64,000 bases of DNA from Pluralibacter sp. UBA7423 (GTDB taxonomy: Bacteria > Pseudomonadota > Gammaproteobacteria > Enterobacterales > Enterobacteriaceae): positions 85,598 to 149,597 of the forward strand of contig DKMD01000022.1 in the NCBI GenBank assembly GCA_002470465.1, given 5' to 3'. The position numbers and the translations under genes were made by a program. The number at the start of each line of letters is the position of its first letter. The stretch's first letter is position 1. The notes under the pieces were generated by a model that searched no databases, was not told the origin of the DNA, and was given only the letters and a program-made list of their open reading frames with translations. Of the stretch, positions 53,520-62,813 are shown one piece after another.

Positions 53520-53844
53520 TGTGGATAGAGTTGTGAAGAAGTCAGGAATTACCACGGGAAAACCCTGAACACGCCTAAAAAGCATGTTCGACACCAGATA
53601 AATAAGGTGATGATATTCATAACCTTAGAATAGTTCTTTTTCATGATATCTACCACAACGTGACGATCGTCACACAGGAGATCCTTGCCCTGATGAAAGA
53701 TCGAGCAACGTCGTTTTTATCCACAGATTGTGCCACTAACTTAAACACATTTTGTGTGAAAATTGGATTTTCGTCGCACGTCAAGCCTGTAAATGGAAAC
53801 AGTAGTGGGGGTTTTTCACAGTTATCCCATTTTTCTGTGGATAA
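53520..53844. other. DARS2: DARS2, DnaA-reactivating sequence
   Basis: The rppH-mutH gap (682 bp) lies where E. coli carries DARS2, a site that regenerates ATP-DnaA from ADP-DnaA. A compact core at 53812-53844 has three DnaA boxes: TTTTTCACA (+, 53812-53820), TTATCCCAT (+, 53822-53830) and a perfect box TGTGGATAA (-, 53836-53844), the opposed arrangement expected for boxes III, II and I. Further boxes are perfect TTATCCACA (+, 53717-53725) and TGTGGATAG (-, 53520-53528). IHF and Fis sites expected in a complete DARS2 were not assigned. The remaining gap (53352-53519, 53848-54033) shows no other gene. Confidence 0.8.
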
Positions 53845-53847
53845 CAG
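53650..53847 (-). pseudogene. ygdT: ygdT-like frame without a standard start codon
   Basis: A 65-codon frame encoding LSTEKWDNCEKPPLLFPFTG and on to LVAQSVDK, which resembles what I recall of E. coli YgdT over nearly its whole length. Here the codon before LST is CTG and no ATG, and no GTG or TTG with an RBS, serves as a start; an in-frame TGA lies 15 bp before it. The first three codons TTA TCC ACA are the DnaA box at 53836-53844. Either a decayed or never-coding frame held by DARS2 conservation, or a CTG-initiated peptide. Confidence 0.35.
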
Positions 53848-54033
53848 GGTGTAAGATCCTGTTCATTGTCAGTGACCAGAATGGGGAAAGCTTTTTCAGC
53901 GCGAAAAATGTTCGCCACATTTAAACAAAAAAAGCTATAAAATCATCACATTGGCTTAGTTATCCCGAAAGGAGTAAACTCTTTCCACAACGGGGATAAA
54001 CCCCGCTCATTTTTCAACCAAAGGCGTGTTGTT

Positions 54034-54720
54034 ATGTCTGCACTCTCTCCGCTGCGTCATTCTCCTCAGTCTGAAGCCCAGCTTTTTACCCAGGCGCAGC
54101 AGCTGGCGGGCTATACGCTGGGTGAGCTGGCGGCAATGGCAAATCTGCCCATTCCCCCAGATTTGAAACGAGACAAAGGCTGGATCGGCGTGCTGCTGGA
54201 GATTTGGCTGGGCGCCAGCGCAGGCAGTAAGCCGGAGCAGGACTTTGCAGCGCTCGGCGTGGAGCTGAAAACCATCCCCATCGACAGGCTTGGTCGCCCG
54301 CTGGAAACCACCTTTGTTTGCGTCGCACCGCTGACAGGGAACAGTGGCGTCACCTGGGAAACCAGCCACGTTCGGCATAAGCTCAAAAGAGTGCTGTGGA
54401 TCCCGGTGGAAGGCGAACGCGAGATCCCGCTGGCCGAGCGCCATGTTGGCTCTCCGCTGCTGTGGAGCCCGAGCGAAGATGAGGAAAATCAACTCAGGAT
54501 GGACTGGGAAGAGCTGATGGATTTGATCGTGCTCGGCCAGGTTGAGCGCATAACCGCCCGTCATGGTGAAGTGTTGCAGCTTCGCCCTAAAGCCGCCAAC
54601 AGCAAAGCGCTTACCGAAGCCGTTGGCACGCAAGGTGAATCCATCCTGACCCTTCCGCGCGGCTTTTATCTGAAAAAGAACTTCACCGCTGCCCTGCTCT
54701 CGCGCCATTTTTTACTCTGA
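54034..54720 (+). CDS. mutH: Methyl-directed mismatch repair endonuclease MutH
   Basis: 228 residues (E. coli 229). Nicks the unmethylated strand at hemimethylated GATC after activation by MutL. The restriction-like active site D-x6-E-x-K appears as [15 protein letters not shown] (Asp near 70, Glu 77, Lys 79). The C-terminal [19 protein letters not shown] is typical. AAAGGCG precedes the ATG. Monocistronic; follows DARS2. Confidence 0.97.
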   Translation: MSALSPLRHSPQSEAQLFTQAQQLAGYTLGELAAMANLPIPPDLKRDKGWIGVLLEIWLGASAGSKPEQDFAALGVELKTIPIDRLGRPLETTFVCVAPLTGNSGVTWETSHVRHKLKRVLWIPVEGEREIPLAERHVGSPLLWSPSEDEENQLRMDWEELMDLIVLGQVERITARHGEVLQLRPKAANSKALTEAVGTQGESILTLPRGFYLKKNFTAALLSRHFLL

Positions 54721-54730
54721 CACGATTCGT

Positions 54731-54760
54731 TTGGGGGAACGCCGCGCTAAGGCTTATAAT
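54731..54760 (+). promoter_or_regulatory. Predicted ygdQ promoter
   Basis: Perfect -10 TATAAT (54755-54760) with TTGGGG (54731-54736) 18 bp upstream, 30 bp before the ygdQ ATG and directly after the mutH stop. Confidence 0.55.
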
Positions 54761-54789
54761 CGCGGTTTTGGTTTTTGGCAGGACTTACA

Positions 54790-55503
54790 ATGTTATTTGC
54801 ATGGGTAACCGATCCCAACGCCTGGATGGCGCTTGGCACGCTGACGATCCTCGAGATCGTGCTGGGTATCGATAATATTATTTTTCTCTCTCTGGTGGTG
54901 GCTAAACTCCCGACAGCACAGCGGAATCACGCCCGTCGCTTAGGGTTGTTCGCCGCAATGCTGATGCGTCTGGCGCTGTTGGCCTCTATTGCCTGGGTCA
55001 TCAGGCTCACTCACCCGCTGTTTAGCCTGTTCGATCACGCGTTTTCCGCACGTGACCTGATTCTGCTGTTTGGCGGCCTGTTCCTTATCTGGAAAGCGAG
55101 TAAAGAGATCCACGAAACTATCGAAGGGGAAGAGGAAGGGCTTAAAACCAACGTCCACTCTTTCTTCGGCGCTATCGTGCAGATCATGCTGCTGGATATT
55201 ATCTTTAGTCTCGATTCGGTGATCACCGCCGTCGGCTTGTCGGATCATCTGTTTATCATGATGGCGGCCGTCGTGATCGCAGTGGGTGTGATGATGTTTG
55301 CCGCAAGGCCTATCGGCGAGTTTGTTGATCGACATCCATCCGTCAAAATGCTGGCGCTGGCCTTCCTGATTCTGGTGGGCTTCACCCTGATGTTAGAAAG
55401 TTTTGGGATTCATGTCCCGAAAGGCTATATCTATTTCGCGATGTTTTTCTCCATCGCCGTGGAAAGCCTCAATTTGCTGCGAAACAAAAAGAATCCGCTT
55501 TAA
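54790..55503 (+). CDS. ygdQ: TerC-family inner-membrane protein YgdQ
   Basis: 237 residues from MLFAWVTDP, as in E. coli. Seven or so TM helices. TerC-family residues GIDNIIFLSL (TM2) and IFSLDSVITAVGLSDH (TM5) place acidic residues in the membrane, as expected for metal-ion transport or sensing. Exact role unknown. AGGA lies 6 nt before the ATG. Confidence 0.92.
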   Translation: MLFAWVTDPNAWMALGTLTILEIVLGIDNIIFLSLVVAKLPTAQRNHARRLGLFAAMLMRLALLASIAWVIRLTHPLFSLFDHAFSARDLILLFGGLFLIWKASKEIHETIEGEEEGLKTNVHSFFGAIVQIMLLDIIFSLDSVITAVGLSDHLFIMMAAVVIAVGVMMFAARPIGEFVDRHPSVKMLALAFLILVGFTLMLESFGIHVPKGYIYFAMFFSIAVESLNLLRNKKNPL

Positions 55504-55629
55504 ATTCAAGGGCAGACCGCAAATTGAGGGCTGCCCCACAATCTTTTTAAGATTTTACTGCTTTTTACTTACTGCCCAGCGGGTTATTACTAGAATGATA
55601 GGAGTTGCGGTCATATAAGGGTGATAACG

Positions 55630-55848
55630 ATGACAAGATGGGCAGTATTGATTTCCGCCGTTGGTTTGGCTTTCGCGGTGTCCGGTTGCAGCAGCGATTA
55701 CGTTATGGCAACCAAAGATGGCCGTATGATCCTCACGGACGGCAAGCCGGAAGTTGATGATGATACCGGTTTGATCAGCTACGAAGATCAGCAGGGAAAC
55801 AGAATGCAGATCAACCGTGACGACGTCTCCCAAATTATTAAACGCTAA
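55630..55848 (+). CDS. ygdR: Small lipoprotein YgdR (DUF903)
   Basis: 72 residues from MTRWAVL (E. coli YgdR 72). Lipoprotein signal with lipobox VSGC, then [19 protein letters not shown]...[12 protein letters not shown], the same SH3-like domain as YgdI at 27398-27625. ATG at 55630 is preferred over an in-frame GTG three codons earlier. Function unknown. Confidence 0.92.
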   Translation: MTRWAVLISAVGLAFAVSGCSSDYVMATKDGRMILTDGKPEVDDDTGLISYEDQQGNRMQINRDDVSQIIKR

Positions 55849-55857
55849 AAGAAAACA

Positions 55858-55887
55858 GGTCAGCCATGCTGGCCTTTTGATTTTTTA
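55858..55887 (+). terminator. ygdR terminator
   Basis: GGTCAGC/GCTGGCC (one G-U) with loop CAT, followed by TTTTGATTTTTT. 10 bp past the ygdR stop. Confidence 0.75.
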
Positions 55888-55985
55888 CTTCCGCTTTTTC
55901 CCCGCTTCTGCCATGTTTATACTCCTTTGTCGGGTCGCCCGTCGCGCCTGACGCTGTTGATATAAATGTATGAAGGAAGGCGGCT

Positions 55986-57026
55986 ATGCACTATCACCGT
56001 ATCCCCCACAGCTCTCTTGAAATCAGTACCCTGGGGCTGGGCACAATGACGTTTGGTGAACAAAACAGCGAAGCCGACGCCCATGCACAGCTTGATTATG
56101 CCGTGGCTCAGGGCATCAACCTGATCGACGTCGCTGAAATGTATCCTGTCCCTCCCCGTCCGGAAACCCAGGGCTTAACGGAAACCTACGTCGGCAACTG
56201 GCTGGCTAAGCACGGTAACCGTGAAAAGCTGGTACTGGCCTCGAAGGTCAGCGGCCCGTCGCGCAATAACGATGCCGGCATTCGGCCGAACCAGGCGCTC
56301 GATCGCAAAAACATCCGCGATGCGCTGCACAACAGCCTGACCCGTCTGCAAACCGATTATCTCGACCTCTACCAGGTGCACTGGCCGCAGCGCGCGACCA
56401 ACTGCTTCGGCAAGCTCGGCTATCAGTGGACGGAATCCCAGCCGGTGATCACCCTGCTGGAAACGCTGGAAGCGCTGACCGAATTCCAGCGCGCAGGCAA
56501 AATTCGCTATATCGGCGTGTCGAACGAAACAGCCTTTGGCGTGATGCGTTATCTGCACCTGGCGGATAAACACGATCTGCCGCGCATTGTCACTATTCAG
56601 AACCCTTACAGCCTGCTGAACCGCAGCTATGAGGTCGGCCTTGCCGAAGTGAGCCAGTATGAGGGCATCGAGCTGCTGGCCTATTCCTGCCTTGCCTTCG
56701 GTACCCTGACCGGTAAATACCTTAACGGTGCGAAACCAGCCGGGGCGCGGAATACCCTGTTTAGCCGCTTCACGCGCTACAGCAGCGAGCAGTCGCAGAA
56801 GGCCGTGGCGGCATACGTGGATATCGCGAAGCGCCACAACCTCGATCCGGCCCAGATGGCACTGGCGTTTGTTCGCCGACAGCCGTTTGTCGCCAGCACG
56901 TTGCTGGGAGCAACCACCATGGAGCAGCTGAAAACCAATGTGGAAAGCCTGCATCTGGAATTGAGTGAAGAGGTGTTAGCAGAAATCGAAGCGGTGCATC
57001 AGGTTTATACCTACCCGGCACCTTAA
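55986..57026 (+). CDS. tas: Aldo-keto reductase Tas
   Basis: 346 residues, as in E. coli. NADPH-dependent (beta/alpha)8 barrel of the AKR11-type group. Catalytic tetrad in NLIDVAEMYP (Asp, Tyr), LVLASKVSG (Lys) and LYQVHWP (His). E. coli tas can bypass a tyrA block on starvation when overexpressed; physiological substrate unknown. AGGAAGGC before the ATG is a strong RBS. Confidence 0.95.
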   Translation: MHYHRIPHSSLEISTLGLGTMTFGEQNSEADAHAQLDYAVAQGINLIDVAEMYPVPPRPETQGLTETYVGNWLAKHGNREKLVLASKVSGPSRNNDAGIRPNQALDRKNIRDALHNSLTRLQTDYLDLYQVHWPQRATNCFGKLGYQWTESQPVITLLETLEALTEFQRAGKIRYIGVSNETAFGVMRYLHLADKHDLPRIVTIQNPYSLLNRSYEVGLAEVSQYEGIELLAYSCLAFGTLTGKYLNGAKPAGARNTLFSRFTRYSSEQSQKAVAAYVDIAKRHNLDPAQMALAFVRRQPFVASTLLGATTMEQLKTNVESLHLELSEEVLAEIEAVHQVYTYPAP

Positions 57027-57035
57027 TCAAGGACA

Positions 57036-57068
57036 TGCCGGATGGCGCTGACGCTTATCCGGCCTACA
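57036..57068. repeat. REP unit after tas
   Basis: TGCCGGATGGCGCTGACGCT followed by TATCCGGCCTACA, a standard REP palindrome 9 bp past the tas stop. Confidence 0.8.
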
Positions 57069-57109
57069 CGCTACCCGGCGCCTTTATGATCGGCGTGAAG
57101 TGCGAACGA

Positions 57110-57138
57110 GTGCCCTCTCCCACAGGGAGAGGGAGCAC
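57110..57138. repeat. CCCTCTCCC-type hairpin repeat
   Basis: Perfect stem CCCTCTCCC/GGGAGAGGG with loop ACA (57113-57133), extended by GTGC/GCAC with one bulged A. Same core as at 9563 and 24578, again between convergent genes. Confidence 0.65.
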
Positions 57139-57144
57139 ACACTA

Positions 57145-57171
57145 AAGGCCTTCTTCCAAAAAGAAGGCCTT
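57145..57171. terminator. Bidirectional terminator between tas and lplT
   Basis: AAGGCCTTCTT/AAGAAGGCCTT, 11-bp perfect stem with loop CCAAA. It lies between the convergent tas and lplT and has T- or A-rich flanks on both sides. Confidence 0.7.
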
Positions 57172-57199
57172 ACTTTTACCTTTGCCGCCGGGCAATGTT

Positions 57200-58396
57200 T
57201 TACCGGGCGTTTTTTCCAAATACCCACAGCGCAATAATCGCCAGCCCAAACAGCGTACCAAAGCCAATCCCGACGCCGACAACAGGAATACCCACCATCA
57301 CCGCCAGCGAGTAGAGCCCCAGCATTATCAGCATCGCGCTGTTTTCACCGAGGTTCTGCACCGCTATCGCATTCCCGGCTCCTACCGTGTACTTACCTCG
57401 CTCCTGTAACAACGCATTCAATGGCACGACAAAGAAACCACCGCAAACGCCCAGCAGGAACAGCAGGACATAGGCCGGAAGCAGCGTGTGCTGTAGCGCG
57501 AAAATCACCACCGCAACGCCAATCAGCACGCCCGCAGGCATACAGCGGGCAACGGTTTCCAGCGTGACAAGCTTCGCCGCAGCGCCTGCCCCCACAACAA
57601 TCCCGACGGCAACCATGGCATTAAGATAGGTCGGCGTGGCGTTGTCGGTGATGCCAAGCGCCACCGGCACCCAGAGCACCAGCAGGAATCTCAGCGTTAC
57701 GCCCGCGCCCCAGAACAGGCTCGTGCCGACCAGAGAAAAACGCGTTTCGCGATTGCGCCACAGGGTTTTACAGGCAGCGAAGAAGCTGCCAGTCATCGCG
57801 TTGAAGCGCCAGGATTGTCCCGCTCTTGCCGCAGGCAGACGCGTAATGAACAGGTTCGCCACCACGGCACCCGCGTAAACCAGTGCACAAACGCCAAGCG
57901 CCGCCAGCACGTGCCAGTCAGCCAGCACGCCGCCCGCCACGGAGCCCAGCAGGATCGCAGCAATGGTCGAAGACTCCATCAGCCCGTTCGCCTTCACCAG
58001 CTTATCGCCGGTGGTGAGTTCACCGAGAATGCCGTACTTCGCCGGAGAGTAAGCCGCAGCACCAACCCCCACCAGCGTGTAGCCGATAAACGGGTTCACG
58101 CCAACGCAAATGGACGCCGCGCCAATCAGCTTCAGGCTGTTGGCAACCATCATCACCCGGCCTTTCGGGAAGCTGTCGGCAAATTGCCCGACAAACGGCG
58201 CGAAAAGAATGTAAGCACCCACAAACACCATCTGCAATACCGGCTGGCTCCAGTCCGGGTAGAACTGCTGCTTCATCAGAGCAAGGGTGGCAAAGAGCAG
58301 CGCGTTGTCGCCGAAGGCCGAGAGGAACTGGGCGCAGAGCACCGCCAGCATGCCTTTCGAACACAGCGAAGTGTTAGTGTGTACTGACTCACTCAT
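57200..58396 (-). CDS. lplT: Lysophospholipid transporter LplT
   Basis: 398 residues from [10 protein letters not shown] (E. coli 397). MFS-type flippase importing lysophosphatidylethanolamine across the inner membrane for re-acylation by Aas. About 12 TM helices; [12 protein letters not shown] and [17 protein letters not shown] are characteristic. The ATG at 58396 overlaps the aas stop by 8 bp and is the conserved start; the open frame to 58504 would run inside aas. Operon aas-lplT. Confidence 0.95.
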   Translation of the reverse strand: MSESVHTNTSLCSKGMLAVLCAQFLSAFGDNALLFATLALMKQQFYPDWSQPVLQMVFVGAYILFAPFVGQFADSFPKGRVMMVANSLKLIGAASICVGVNPFIGYTLVGVGAAAYSPAKYGILGELTTGDKLVKANGLMESSTIAAILLGSVAGGVLADWHVLAALGVCALVYAGAVVANLFITRLPAARAGQSWRFNAMTGSFFAACKTLWRNRETRFSLVGTSLFWGAGVTLRFLLVLWVPVALGITDNATPTYLNAMVAVGIVVGAGAAAKLVTLETVARCMPAGVLIGVAVVIFALQHTLLPAYVLLFLLGVCGGFFVVPLNALLQERGKYTVGAGNAIAVQNLGENSAMLIMLGLYSLAVMVGIPVVGVGIGFGTLFGLAIIALWVFGKNAR

Positions 58397-60548
58397 CGGT
58401 AGCGTCCGCCTTATCGACCTGCTGTTTGAGGGTGACAAAATCGGGTTTGCCGCTGCCCAGCACCGGCAGCTGTTTGAGGAAGCGAATATCGCGCGGCACC
58501 GCAAGCTCCGGTACGCCGGTTGCGCGCGCCTGATGCTGGAGTTTCTCGCGAGTCAGTTCGGCATCGGTGGTAAACAGCACCAGCGCCTCACCTTTGCTCG
58601 CATCCTCTTTAATCACCGTCGCGTGAAGCTTATCCGGTGAAACTGCGAGTGCCAGCTGCTCAACCATCTCCAGTGACACCATCTCGCCCGCAATCTTCGC
58701 AAAGCGTTTTGCACGCCCCTGAATCTGCACGTAGCCCTGCTCGTCAAAGCGGACGATATCGCCGGTGTCATACCAGCCCGTTTCCACTTCACCGTGCTGG
58801 TTTTCTGCCGTCGGCAACTCCAGCACGCCAGGGTTTTCCACGCGCAGATAGCCGTTCATTACGTTCGGGCCTTTAAGCTGCAAGCGCCCACCTTCTTCGA
58901 TGCCCGGCACGGCGAGCAAACGCGCATCCATCCCTGGCAGAATGCGCCCGACGGTACCAGGCTTCGCCGCCATTGGCACATTGATGGAGACGACTGGCGC
59001 GCACTCGGTGACGCCGTAGCCTTCCAGAATGCGCAGGCCGAATTTGTCCTGCCAGATTTGCTTCGTGCTTTCCTGTAGCTTTTCTGCCCCGGCAACCACG
59101 TAGCGCACTTTATGGAAGTCATACGGGTTAGCAAAACGGGCGTAGTGGCCAAGGAAGGTCGAGGTGCCAAACAGCACGGTACAGTTACGATCGTAGACCA
59201 GCTCCGGCACAATGCGGTAATGCAGTGGGCTTGGGTAGAGGAAGACTTCAGCCCCGGTCAGCAGCGGCGTAAACAGACCAACCGTCAGGCCAAAGGAGTG
59301 GAACAGAGGCAGCGCGGACATAAAGCGATCGCGGGCGGTGAAGTCTGCAATCGTTTTGATCTGCTCGACGTTGGCCAGAATGCTTTTGTGGCTGTGCACC
59401 ACGCCCTTTGGATGACCTTCAGAGCCTGAAGTAAACAGCACGATGGCGGCATCTTCCGGCTGTTGTTTGACCTGAGCCAGATGCGGCACCAGCAGATGGC
59501 CAAAGATCCACAGCTTGTCGACCGGCGTAATGTCGCCCTTCAGATCCTCCAGAAACACCCAGCGTACCTGGGTCAGCTGTTCCGGCAGATGCCACAGCTT
59601 GCCTTTATCAAGGAAGGTACGGGAGGTGAAAATCGTTTTGATTTCTGCCGCCGTTATCGCGCTGGATAGCCCTTTAATGCCCGCGGTGTAGTTCATCATT
59701 GCCGGAATACGCCCGCGGGCAATCGCACCAAAGATGACCGCCGCGCTGATGGCGGCGTTCGGCAGCATCAGGCCAATTTTTTCGCCCTGCGTACTGTATT
59801 TTTCGAGGATACGCGCAACGAACAGCGTTTTGGTCAGCAGCTTGCGGTAGTTATCCGGCTGAAAGTTGATATCTTCGACGCACGGTTTCCGGTCGCCATA
59901 GCGATGCTGCGCAGACAGCAGCGCCTCGTACAGCGTTTCGCGCGGACGCACCGCCATTCGGGCTTCCATCATAATCTGATGCAGCATTTCCCCGGCAATT
60001 TTGCGGCGATCGCGGGCGCGCGGCGCATCCGGCATTGGCAGCGTGGTCGGCGGCAGAATGTGCAGCTGGATACGGGGGAAGAGGCGGCGTTTCACCAGGC
60101 CTTTCAGGCGGCTGGCGAACGTCAGCTCTGCCCCCTCAATGCGCACCGGCACCACCACGGCCTGCGATTTTGCGGCCACGAAAGCCGCGCCGTCGTAAAT
60201 TTTCATCAGTGAACCGGTAATGGAGATGCGCCCTTCGGGGAAAATCACCACCGGACGGCCCTGCTCTACCAGCCTCACCAGATGCTTTATCGACATCGGT
60301 TTGGTCGGATCGAGCGGAACGAAATCAATCAGCTGCGCCAGCCAGCGCATAAACCACTTCTGGCTGATAGAGGTATAGACCGCAAACACCGGACGTACAG
60401 GTAAAAACAGCGCCAGCAGAATGCCGTCAATAAAAGAGACGTGGTTTGGGGTTATCAATACTTTCGACTGGCGGAGCGCCGCCGTATTCCCGGTCAGCCT
60501 GACCCGAAAAAGAACTCTGAAAAGGAAGCGGAAAAAGCCCAGCAGCAT
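58389..60548 (-). CDS. aas: 2-acylglycerophosphoethanolamine acyltransferase / acyl-ACP synthetase
   Basis: 719 residues from the ATG at 60548, as in E. coli. Fusion protein: N-terminal PlsC-type acyltransferase with [11 protein letters not shown] (HX4D) near 35 and FPEGRIS near 100; C-terminal AMP-forming synthetase with [18 protein letters not shown] near 370 and [15 protein letters not shown]. It recycles lysophosphatidylethanolamine at the inner membrane. GGAG 5 nt upstream fixes the start. The upstream region holds omrA and omrB. Confidence 0.96.
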   Translation of the reverse strand: MLLGFFRFLFRVLFRVRLTGNTAALRQSKVLITPNHVSFIDGILLALFLPVRPVFAVYTSISQKWFMRWLAQLIDFVPLDPTKPMSIKHLVRLVEQGRPVVIFPEGRISITGSLMKIYDGAAFVAAKSQAVVVPVRIEGAELTFASRLKGLVKRRLFPRIQLHILPPTTLPMPDAPRARDRRKIAGEMLHQIMMEARMAVRPRETLYEALLSAQHRYGDRKPCVEDINFQPDNYRKLLTKTLFVARILEKYSTQGEKIGLMLPNAAISAAVIFGAIARGRIPAMMNYTAGIKGLSSAITAAEIKTIFTSRTFLDKGKLWHLPEQLTQVRWVFLEDLKGDITPVDKLWIFGHLLVPHLAQVKQQPEDAAIVLFTSGSEGHPKGVVHSHKSILANVEQIKTIADFTARDRFMSALPLFHSFGLTVGLFTPLLTGAEVFLYPSPLHYRIVPELVYDRNCTVLFGTSTFLGHYARFANPYDFHKVRYVVAGAEKLQESTKQIWQDKFGLRILEGYGVTECAPVVSINVPMAAKPGTVGRILPGMDARLLAVPGIEEGGRLQLKGPNVMNGYLRVENPGVLELPTAENQHGEVETGWYDTGDIVRFDEQGYVQIQGRAKRFAKIAGEMVSLEMVEQLALAVSPDKLHATVIKEDASKGEALVLFTTDAELTREKLQHQARATGVPELAVPRDIRFLKQLPVLGSGKPDFVTLKQQVDKADATDE

Positions 60549-60631
60549 ATCAACTCCATTTGGCAAAAAATGACTTTTTGCAGGGTACACGAGATGCAGC
60601 AGGAAAAGCAGGGTGGCGGCAGATTTCGGGC

Positions 60632-60719
60632 AAAAAAAACCTGCGCATCTGCGCAGGTCGGTGCAAGAGAGAAGTACGAAAATCGTACCAAAGAATTCTC
60701 ACCAATCAATACCTCTGGG
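60632..60719 (-). ncRNA. omrA: OmrA small RNA
   Basis: 88 nt, the E. coli OmrA length. 5' end CCCAGAGGTATTGATTGGTG, the conserved target-pairing segment; a middle hairpin GGTACGATTTTCGTACT; terminator ACCTGCGCAGATGCGCAGGT followed by T8 (60632-60639). Located between aas and galR, as in E. coli. OmpR/EnvZ-dependent repressor of ompT, cirA, csgD and ompR mRNAs by family knowledge. Confidence 0.96.
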
Positions 60720-60836
60720 ATCCTGATTGTGGCTTTTGCACCTGATTCCCGCCAGCGAGAAAACGCAAAGGAATGAGCCGAAGTGCAACCATCTGTTACG
60801 ATTAGCCTTTACTGTTACAGATATGAAATTCAGGAC

Positions 60837-60921
60837 AAAAAAAACCTGCGCATCTGCGCAGGTTGGTGTAATCAAGTGGCCTTCCCTAAGGGGGTCGACT
60901 TCACCTATCAATACCTCTGGG
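60837..60921 (-). ncRNA. omrB: OmrB small RNA
   Basis: 85 nt. It shares the first 20 nt with OmrA except one base (TTGATAGGTG) and nearly the same terminator (ACCTGCGCAGATGCGCAGGT, T8). The middle is unlike OmrA: GACCCCCTTAGGGAAGGCC contains the self-complementary CCCTTAGGG, which differs from the E. coli OmrB middle as I recall it. Tandem with omrA, 117 bp upstream of it. Confidence 0.95.
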
Positions 60922-61040
60922 ATAATCAGAGTATCAACGGCGCTGATAAATCCTCCAGCACTCATTCGCAACAGCCAATCGCAAAGTGTAACTAAAGGTT
61001 TGAATTACCCTTTTTCGTTTTCAATTGCCCGTGAGGTGCT

Positions 61041-61056
61041 GTGTAACTTTTTTCAC
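61041..61056. promoter_or_regulatory. Candidate GalR/GalS operator upstream of galR
   Basis: GTGTAACTTTTTTCAC matches 12 of the 14 specified bases, or close to that, of GTGTAANCGNTTACAC. A second half-match, GTGTAACCGTTTTCCC, is at 61140-61155, 18 bp before the galR ATG. Consistent with galR autoregulation; not proven. Confidence 0.4.
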
Positions 61057-61172
61057 CGCGCGCCACGCTGCATCACATTTGCATAAGCCTGCATGCGCTT
61101 AACCTTGAACAGCACTGGGTTTTCCGTAACACTAAACGGGTGTAACCGTTTTCCCTCATCATAAGGCCCTAT

Positions 61173-62189
61173 ATGGCGACAATTAAGGATGTGGCCCGGA
61201 TGGCAGGTGTTTCCGTCGCCACCGTTTCCCGGGTGATCAACAACTCTCCCAAAGCCAGCGATGCCTCACGTCAGGCGGTTTTTTCAGCCATGGAAACGCT
61301 CAACTACCATCCGAACGCTAACGCCCGTGCGCTGGCGCAGCAGTCCACGGAAACCATCGGCCTGGTCGTCGGCGATGTGTCCGATCCGTTTTTTGGCGCG
61401 ATGGTGAAAGCCGTGGAGCAGGTGGCTTACCATACCGGCAATTTCCTGCTGATTGGCAACGGCTACCACAATGAGAAGAAAGAGCGCCAGGCCATTGAAC
61501 AGCTGATTCGCCACCGTTGCGCGGCACTCGTGGTGCACGCCAAGGTATTGCCGGATGAAGAGCTTACCGGGCTGATGAAACAGATCCCCGGCATGGTGCT
61601 GATCAACAGGATCTTGCCTGGTTTTGAAAAACGCTGCGTGGCGCTCGACGATCGCTATGGCGCATGGCTCGCCACCCGTCATTTGATTCAGCAGGGCCAC
61701 ACGAAGATTGGCTATCTCTGTTCAAACCACGCTATTTCGGATGCCGAAGATCGGTTGCAGGGCTATTACGACGCGCTGAAAGAGAGCGGCCTGCCGTGCA
61801 ATGAGCGGCTGGTCACCTTCGGCGAGCCGGACGAAAGCGGCGGAGAACAGGCGATGACAGAACTGCTGGGGCGCGGCAAACACTTTACCGCCGTTGCCTG
61901 CTATAACGACTCAATGGCGGCGGGCGCGATGGGCGTGTTGAACGACAACGGGATTGACGTGCCCGGAGAAATCTCGCTGATTGGCTTTGATGACGTGCTG
62001 GTGTCGCGTTACGTTCGCCCACGCCTGACCACGGTGCGCTATCCAATTGTCACCATGGCAACCCAGGCAGCAGAGCTGGCGCTGGCGCTGGCAGACAAAC
62101 GCCCGCTACCGGAAATCACTCACCTCTTCAGCCCGACGCTGGTACGCCGTCACTCGGTGATTGCCCCGGTAGAAGCGCCGAGCTCATAG
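61173..62189 (+). CDS. galR: Galactose operon repressor GalR
   Basis: 338 residues (E. coli 343). LacI-family repressor; N-terminal HTH IKDVARMAGVSVATVSRVINN, hinge with NANARALAQQSTETIG, and the periplasmic-binding-like sugar domain (LVVGDVSDPFFGAMVKAVEQV). Located between omrB and, in place of lysA, a GNAT gene. The 3' end overlaps that convergent gene by 40 bp. Confidence 0.94.
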   Translation: MATIKDVARMAGVSVATVSRVINNSPKASDASRQAVFSAMETLNYHPNANARALAQQSTETIGLVVGDVSDPFFGAMVKAVEQVAYHTGNFLLIGNGYHNEKKERQAIEQLIRHRCAALVVHAKVLPDEELTGLMKQIPGMVLINRILPGFEKRCVALDDRYGAWLATRHLIQQGHTKIGYLCSNHAISDAEDRLQGYYDALKESGLPCNERLVTFGEPDESGGEQAMTELLGRGKHFTAVACYNDSMAAGAMGVLNDNGIDVPGEISLIGFDDVLVSRYVRPRLTTVRYPIVTMATQAAELALALADKRPLPEITHLFSPTLVRRHSVIAPVEAPSS

Positions 62190-62629
62190 CGATAGAGATG
62201 TACGGTGGTGGCAGGATACTCAATGCCATCACCGATGTACTGCCAGCCGAACCGCTCGTAGAAATCACGGCAGGCCGAGTAGAGATGCAGCTCCTCAAAC
62301 CCTTTCATCCGCGCGTAGTCAATCACGTGCGCCTGCAGCGCCCCAGCAATGCCCTGCCCGCGCACGGATTCATCGACGTACAGCGCCGCCAGCCACGGAT
62401 AAAGATCCTGACGGCTGATTAAATCACAGCGCCATAATCCCACCGTCGCCAGCACGCGTTCGCCCTCGGTCATCACAAAAGTGAGCGGCAGCGCATCGGG
62501 CTTCTGGCTGTATTCGATGATGCTGGCAAAAAACTCGCGCGGCATCGCCACGCCGCCAAACGCCTGCCACAGCCAGTCGGTGACCTGGCGGGCGTGTTGG
62601 GGAACCTCGTACAGCGGCTGAATTTTCAT
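62150..62629 (-). CDS. GNAT-family N-acetyltransferase
   Basis: 159 residues, substrate unknown. GNAT motif A is visible as LYVDESVRGQGIAGALQAHVIDYARMKG (acetyl-CoA pyrophosphate loop RGQGIA), and motif B as LHLYSACRDFYERFGWQYIG. The N-terminus IQPLYEVPQHARQVTDWLWQAFGG is conserved in related proteins that I cannot name. Convergent with galR with a 40-bp overlap. Divergent from the LacI-family gene with a 184-bp intergenic region. Not present between galR and lysA in E. coli K-12. Confidence 0.85.
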   Translation of the reverse strand: MKIQPLYEVPQHARQVTDWLWQAFGGVAMPREFFASIIEYSQKPDALPLTFVMTEGERVLATVGLWRCDLISRQDLYPWLAALYVDESVRGQGIAGALQAHVIDYARMKGFEELHLYSACRDFYERFGWQYIGDGIEYPATTVHLYRYELGASTGAITE

Positions 62630-62813
62630 CCTCTCACCTGTTTCTGCTTGCCGTTAATGCCCAGACCACTTCCTGAGTGGCGGCTATAGTAACAAATTCG
62701 GATAAAGCGCTGTCAAAAGCGTGATCGCGATAGTTATTTGTCATGATGGCGACAGATATGGCGCTGAATGTCTGTGATAAACTGCTGCCATCATCGGGTA
62801 TCAGGAATGAATA

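Noticed and set aside
60441..60995. Plus-strand frames of 60-119 codons upstream of galR
   Set aside because: They run antisense through omrA, omrB and the aas start region without RBS; apparent repetition (KKNLRICAG) is just the duplicated OmrA/OmrB terminator.
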